The translations under genes were made by a program, and so were the position numbers. From an uncultured Porphyromonadaceae bacterium (GTDB lineage: Bacteria > Bacteroidota > Bacteroidia > Bacteroidales > Muribaculaceae): a DNA stretch of 16,551 nt. Positions within the stretch are counted from its first letter, which is position 1. Every line of letters starts with the position of its first letter. This document shows, piece by piece, positions 12,803 through 16,551 of this stretch. The DNA lies in NCBI GenBank assembly GCA_902489275.1, contig CABTZK010000034.1, positions 1 through 16,551 on the forward strand, given 5' to 3'. The notes under the pieces are model-generated. The model made no database searches. It saw only the letters and a list, made by a program, of their open reading frames with translations, and was not told the origin of the DNA.

Positions 12803-15800
12803 ATGGTGAATGAACACGGTAACGTGCCAATGGGGCTCACGGTCATCAAGGCATCGGCAGGAGCAGGAAAAACCTACACCTTGGCCAAACTCTACATCGA
12901 GTGCCTCTTGTGGGGTGACAAACCCGGCAAGAATGGCAGCCGCCTGCGTCCGGCAGGCACGCGCTACCATGAGCACATCCTTGCCATCACGTTCACCAAC
13001 AAGGCCACCGATGAGATGAAATCGCGCATCGTGAAAGAGCTCCACAACCTCTCTATCGGCAAGAGTGACTACATGAGCGACTTCGTGACAGACCATGGCG
13101 ACAGCCGCCAAGCCATCAGCGATGCGGCACGGCAGGCACTGGAGGAAATCCTGTTTAACTACACTGGATTTCAAGTGAGTACGATTGATGCGTTTTTTCA
13201 GCAAATTTTGCGCACTTTTGCCCGTGAACTCGACCAGGACTACAACTACGAGTTGCAACTCGACAGCGAGGCGGCGACACAGTTGGCCATTCGCGGCTTC
13301 ATGGCAGAATTGGGGACTGGCAAGGGGAAAGTCGACACTTGGGTCAAGCAATTCATTAGCAACCAGGTCAAGACCAATGGGGCGTGGGATTTCTTTGGCC
13401 AGCGCGCCGCCAGCGACTTGGCGAGGTTCGCCAAAGTCATCAATGCCGAGGTCTTCCGTGCCCATCACGATGAAATCACGCGCTACCTCAGCGATATAGG
13501 CTCTGGTCATGGCCTATCGAAGATTGAGCGGTTTAAGCAATCAATTCTTGAGCAGCGAGATCAACACATTGAAAAACTCAATAAATTTCCTGACGACTTT
13601 CGCGACTTTTTGAATCAATCGGGATTGGATGAGTCCATCTTGAACGGTAGGTATCCGCTTGTCAAGCTGCTCAGGCTGTCGCCAGGCGAGAGTCTTGGTG
13701 ACAGCGTGAAAACCCTCAAAAAACAGGTGGCTGACGAAGAGCAATTCGCTAAAAACTTCAAAAAAGGCAAGGCCCCTGATGAGGCGATCCAGGATTGCAT
13801 TCGGCAACGGCTGCGAGACTACCTGCTGTGGCAGGCCCGTGCGACAGCGCTCGATGCGCTGGAGCGAAACATTTGGAAGTTGGGCCTGCTGGGAACCATT
13901 GACGACCAGCTCACGAAATATCGCCATGACAACAATTCTATCTTGATCGAGGATACCAACGAGTTGATTGCAAAGGTAATCGACAGCGGTGTCCCGTTTG
14001 TCTACGAGCGTGCAGGCACATGGATTAACCATTTCATGATCGACGAGTTCCAGGACACGAGCCGCAAGCAGTACGACAATTTCCGCCCCTTGCTGGAGAA
14101 CAGCATTGGAGATGGAAATGGAAATCTCGTCATTGGCGACGAGAAGCAGTGCATCTACCGATTCAGGCAGAGCGACCCCAACCTGCTGCACTCGCAGCTG
14201 CACGAGGACTTTGGCGAAAACTACAGGAGTGGAGAGCCGTTAAAGACCAATTACCGCAGTTTCAAGCACGTGATTGAGTTCAATAATAGGTTTTTCAACA
14301 AATTGATTGAGTCTTATACCAAAAACGAGCCTGCTTTGGAAGGCCTTGCCGAAACCTACGAGAACTTGCATCAGGATGTGAGCAGCAAGTATGCCGGTAT
14401 GGACCAGCAAGGCTACGTGCGCGTCAATTACGTCTATAGCGGATCCAAGTCGCCACGGCGGTGTGACGCGTTGGGCAACGAGCTTCAAGGCCGTGACCAA
14501 ATCCTGGATACCTTGCCAGGCTACATCCTTGCCTTGCACCATGAGCGACATTTCGAGTTCAGAGACATCCTGATTCTTGTCAGCAGTCACAGCGATGGAA
14601 ATGCCGTGGTGCAACGTCTGCTGGAGCACAATGTGTCAGCGAGCGAGAATGAGCGCATCGACATCGTGTCGAGCGAGTCGCTGCTGCTCAAGAATTCACC
14701 AGCCGTGCGCCTCATCATGAGTGTGTTGCGCTTGATTGATTCCACGCAATATCACCAGAGCGAGGAGGATGCCGATGCCGGTGATACCGCCGGCGATGCC
14801 AATTCCATGACCCCCCAGCAAAAAATCCAGAAGCGCCGCCTGAGCGACCAATACCGCTACAAGGTGCTGCACGAGTTTGTGAAAGCCGCTGGCGAGCAGC
14901 AGCAGGCCGACCTTGGCCAACTGCTCATGACGTGTTTTGGTAATAACGAGGGCTTGCGGGAAAAAACGATCGATGAGCAAATCGACCTCTACGTCCAAGA
15001 GCTCAGCTGCGTGATGCCCGACCCCTATACCGAGCAAACGAGCTTAGTGGGGCTTGTCGACAAGATTGTGAGAGAGTATCTTGAAGGGCATGGTCTCGCG
15101 GGAGGGGCTGAAACCGCTTTCCTCATGGAATTTCAAAACCGGGTCATCGATTTCTGCAACCAACGCAACTGTGGGGGAACGGTGCACGAGTTCATTAAGT
15201 TCTGGAACAGCAAGAGTGACAAGCTGGCGGTGGCTGCCGCCAACGACGACAATGCCGTGCGTGTGATGACCATCCACGCCTCCAAGGGGCTGGAGGCACC
15301 ATGCGTGATCATTCCGTTTGCCAACTGGCCGATGCGGCAGCCCGACAAGATCGTGTGGGTAGAGCGCGACAGGTGGCTCACGGCCAGCAGCGGCCAGCCT
15401 TTCCTCGGCATTTCCCAGCAAGTGGATGATGACAACATTGTGCCGCCGCTCATCCCGGTGGATCACAAGTTCTTGTCGACAATGACTGAGTTTGCGCAAC
15501 TTGATCATGCGATCTCGCAGGAAGACTTGATTGACAAGGTGAACAAGACCTATGTGGCGTTCACGCGTCCGCAGCAGCAATTGCACATCTTTGCCCAGCA
15601 GCAAGGCGGGAGCAGGGCTAACGACACCATTTTCTCGCCGTTGCACGATATAGTGCCAGAGTTAGAGGGTGTAACTGTTCACTGTTGGAGCGAGCGCCAT
15701 CCTGCCGAAACCGCTTTTGCCAAGGCGATTGATTACTGCGAGTTAGGATCACCCGAGAATCGCTACCCTGCCAAGGACGAAGCGAATGATGCTGCTCTCG

Positions 15801-16351
15801 AGCGCGTAGAGATGCCTCACTATGTGGTTCATTCGGCATTGCCGTTGTTGCAGGTGAGCATGCCCGACAACTTGAGCGCGATGCAAGACGAGGGGAAACG
15901 GCTGCACCGCCTGTTCAGCCTCATCAAGAAGCAAGGCGATGAGCGACGCGCGCTCAAGTGGGCCGAAAAGCGGCGGCTTTTTGATGGCTGCCCCGCCTGG
16001 ACACGCGAAAAGATTGAGCGCGTGATTGACGAGATGTATAAAAATCCAGAAACCGCCCCATGGTTTGATCCCCAAAACCGCATCCTCAACGAGCGACCCA
16101 TCATGATTGAGGAGCATGATGGCGCCGACCATCGTGTGGAGCGCCCCGACCGTGTCGTGGTGCGCCCCGATGGCACAGCCATTGTGATTGACTACAAGTT
16201 TGGCGATGCGGCCTCGAAAGAGCAACAACAGCAATACAACGAGCAAGTCTCGCGCTACATGCGCCTCCTGCACTTGGCGGGGCACACCAAGGTTGAAGGG
16301 TACTTGTGGTACATGAAAAGCGGCAAAATCGTCACAGTGGCCGCCTCGTAG
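12803..16351 (+). CDS. AddA/RecB-like UvrD-family helicase-nuclease
   Basis: This 1182-aa protein combines a superfamily 1 UvrD/Rep helicase with a C-terminal PD-(D/E)XK nuclease, the AddA/RecB plan used in double-strand-break end resection and recombination. Helicase motifs are Walker A ASAGAGKT (17-24), AITFTNKATDEM, the Walker B FMIDEFQDTS (411-420), GDEKQCIYRFRQSDP, KTNYRS, RVMTIHASKGLE (820-831) and the arginine-finger TYVAFTRPQQQL (916-927). The nuclease shows H1035 in RLHRLF, D1116 in RPDRV and IDYK (1129-1132) followed by the QVSRYM helix, so the active site looks intact. Start at 12803; Met10 is an alternative that also retains Walker A. No addB or other nuclease partner is in the window. 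The exact subfamily (AddA versus other Bacteroidota RecB-like) is not proven. Confidence 0.88.
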   Translation: MVNEHGNVPMGLTVIKASAGAGKTYTLAKLYIECLLWGDKPGKNGSRLRPAGTRYHEHILAITFTNKATDEMKSRIVKELHNLSIGKSDYMSDFVTDHGDSRQAISDAARQALEEILFNYTGFQVSTIDAFFQQILRTFARELDQDYNYELQLDSEAATQLAIRGFMAELGTGKGKVDTWVKQFISNQVKTNGAWDFFGQRAASDLARFAKVINAEVFRAHHDEITRYLSDIGSGHGLSKIERFKQSILEQRDQHIEKLNKFPDDFRDFLNQSGLDESILNGRYPLVKLLRLSPGESLGDSVKTLKKQVADEEQFAKNFKKGKAPDEAIQDCIRQRLRDYLLWQARATALDALERNIWKLGLLGTIDDQLTKYRHDNNSILIEDTNELIAKVIDSGVPFVYERAGTWINHFMIDEFQDTSRKQYDNFRPLLENSIGDGNGNLVIGDEKQCIYRFRQSDPNLLHSQLHEDFGENYRSGEPLKTNYRSFKHVIEFNNRFFNKLIESYTKNEPALEGLAETYENLHQDVSSKYAGMDQQGYVRVNYVYSGSKSPRRCDALGNELQGRDQILDTLPGYILALHHERHFEFRDILILVSSHSDGNAVVQRLLEHNVSASENERIDIVSSESLLLKNSPAVRLIMSVLRLIDSTQYHQSEEDADAGDTAGDANSMTPQQKIQKRRLSDQYRYKVLHEFVKAAGEQQQADLGQLLMTCFGNNEGLREKTIDEQIDLYVQELSCVMPDPYTEQTSLVGLVDKIVREYLEGHGLAGGAETAFLMEFQNRVIDFCNQRNCGGTVHEFIKFWNSKSDKLAVAAANDDNAVRVMTIHASKGLEAPCVIIPFANWPMRQPDKIVWVERDRWLTASSGQPFLGISQQVDDDNIVPPLIPVDHKFLSTMTEFAQLDHAISQEDLIDKVNKTYVAFTRPQQQLHIFAQQQGGSRANDTIFSPLHDIVPELEGVTVHCWSERHPAETAFAKAIDYCELGSPENRYPAKDEANDAALERVEMPHYVVHSALPLLQVSMPDNLSAMQDEGKRLHRLFSLIKKQGDERRALKWAEKRRLFDGCPAWTREKIERVIDEMYKNPETAPWFDPQNRILNERPIMIEEHDGADHRVERPDRVVVRPDGTAIVIDYKFGDAASKEQQQQYNEQVSRYMRLLHLAGHTKVEGYLWYMKSGKIVTVAAS

Positions 16352-16369
16352 TTTTTGAATCAAAAAAAA

Positions 16370-16401
16370 GTGGAAGATGAGCCGCTGGACTCATCTTCCA
16401 C
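16370..16401. terminator. Perfect 12-bp hairpin, terminator of the convergent minus-strand gene
   Basis: GTGGAAGATGAG (16370-16381) and CTCATCTTCCAC (16390-16401) pair perfectly around an 8-base loop. Eight A precede it (16362-16369). Read on the minus strand the stem is therefore followed by eight T, a textbook terminator for the gene entering from the right. It may also act for the plus strand, where only a short TTTT follows at 16407-16410. Confidence 0.75.
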
Positions 16402-16416
16402 CGCTATTTTAAATGG

Positions 16417-16471
16417 AGAGGGCGAAACGAGGCTTTTCAGCACCATCTGTTGGGTTTCGCCCTCTGTTTTT
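16417..16471 (+). terminator. Rho-independent terminator of the addA-like operon
   Basis: AGAGGGCGAAAC (16417-16428) and GTTTCGCCCTCT (16454-16465) form a perfect 12-bp stem with a 25-base loop. A run of five T (16467-16471) follows on the plus strand. It lies 65 bases past the addA-like stop. Confidence 0.7.
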
Positions 16472-16479
16472 CGGGGGAT

Positions 16480-16551
16480 TTACTTGCGAATCACTTTCTT
16501 CTTGCCGTTCACGATATAGATGCCGGGCTCAAGACCCTTGAGGCTCTTGGC
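16480..16551 (-). CDS. 3' end of a T9SS cargo protein (type A sorting signal), partial
   Basis: Only the last 23 codons plus the stop are in the window; the gene continues to the right. The C-terminus reads ...KGLEPGIYIVNGKKKVIRK, which matches the type A C-terminal sorting signal of type IX secretion substrates: a GxYxV strand followed by a basic end. Proteins with this tail cross the inner membrane by Sec, then are recognised by the PorU/PorV machinery, which usually removes the tail and anchors or releases the protein. The nature of the passenger cannot be seen. It is convergent with the addA-like operon and has its own terminator (16370-16401). Confidence 0.75.
   Translation of the reverse strand, partial: AKSLKGLEPGIYIVNGKKKVIRK

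Noticed and set aside
12377..13510. A 377-codon open frame on the minus strand
   Set aside because: It lies antisense to the SUI1-family gene and the helicase N-terminus, both strongly supported, and shows no recognisable domain.
15749..16363. A 204-codon open frame on the minus strand
   Set aside because: Antisense of the nuclease domain of the AddA-like gene, which contains intact catalytic motifs.
1..16551. CRISPR arrays, insertion sequences, phage genes, toxin-antitoxin or defence genes
   Set aside because: No regularly spaced repeats, transposase motifs or phage proteins are visible. The only nuclease-helicase is the housekeeping AddA/RecB type.

Overview
The window is chromosomal DNA from a member of the Bacteroidales (phylum Bacteroidota). 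Three things point there. Several genes are preceded by the Bacteroidota -7 promoter element TAnnTTTG and lack good Shine-Dalgarno sites. There is a PorV-type outer-membrane protein of the type IX secretion system (T9SS), and a T9SS C-terminal sorting signal lies at the right edge. The zinc-ribbon/Nif3 pair and the THUMP-like methyltransferase are also typical of this group. A gut Muribaculaceae- or Prevotellaceae-like genome is my guess, but the family is not proven. I see no prophage, insertion sequence, CRISPR array, rRNA or tRNA.

Layout: (1) 1-1.7 kb, an AT-richer stretch with an M20D amidohydrolase. (2) 1.7-2.9 kb, a THUMP-like SAM methyltransferase on the minus strand, divergent from (3) an OPT-family oligopeptide transporter at 3.08-5.11 kb. 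(4) 5.3-6.86 kb, a Nif3-like metalloprotein followed after 3 bases by an HP0958-like coiled-coil/zinc-ribbon protein, then a rho-independent terminator. (5) 6.86-7.42 kb, a non-coding region rich in inverted repeats. (6) 7.4-9.15 kb, porV then ispF. (7) 9.5-11.7 kb, a compact queuosine-precursor operon queF-queC-queD-queE behind a clear promoter. (8) 11.7-12.4 kb, a non-coding region with an orphan promoter, duplicated broken translation starts and a 27-bp palindrome. (9) 12.4-16.35 kb, a SUI1-family translation factor followed by a 1182-aa AddA/RecB-like helicase-nuclease. (10) Two perfect 12-bp hairpins separate it from the 3' end of a convergent T9SS cargo gene.

How the genes work together: QueD, QueE and QueC convert dihydroneopterin triphosphate to preQ0 and QueF reduces it to preQ1; folE, which supplies the first step, is not in the window. 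PorV is part of the outer-membrane machinery that handles T9SS cargo, and the protein ending at the right edge looks like such a cargo. The other genes are housekeeping functions: isoprenoid synthesis, recombinational repair, peptide uptake and RNA modification.

No gene here amounts to a new system. The best leads are non-coding: an 18-bp element shared by the porV and SUI1-gene upstream regions at almost the same distance from the start codon, the nested inverted repeats before porV, and the orphan leader plus palindrome after queE.
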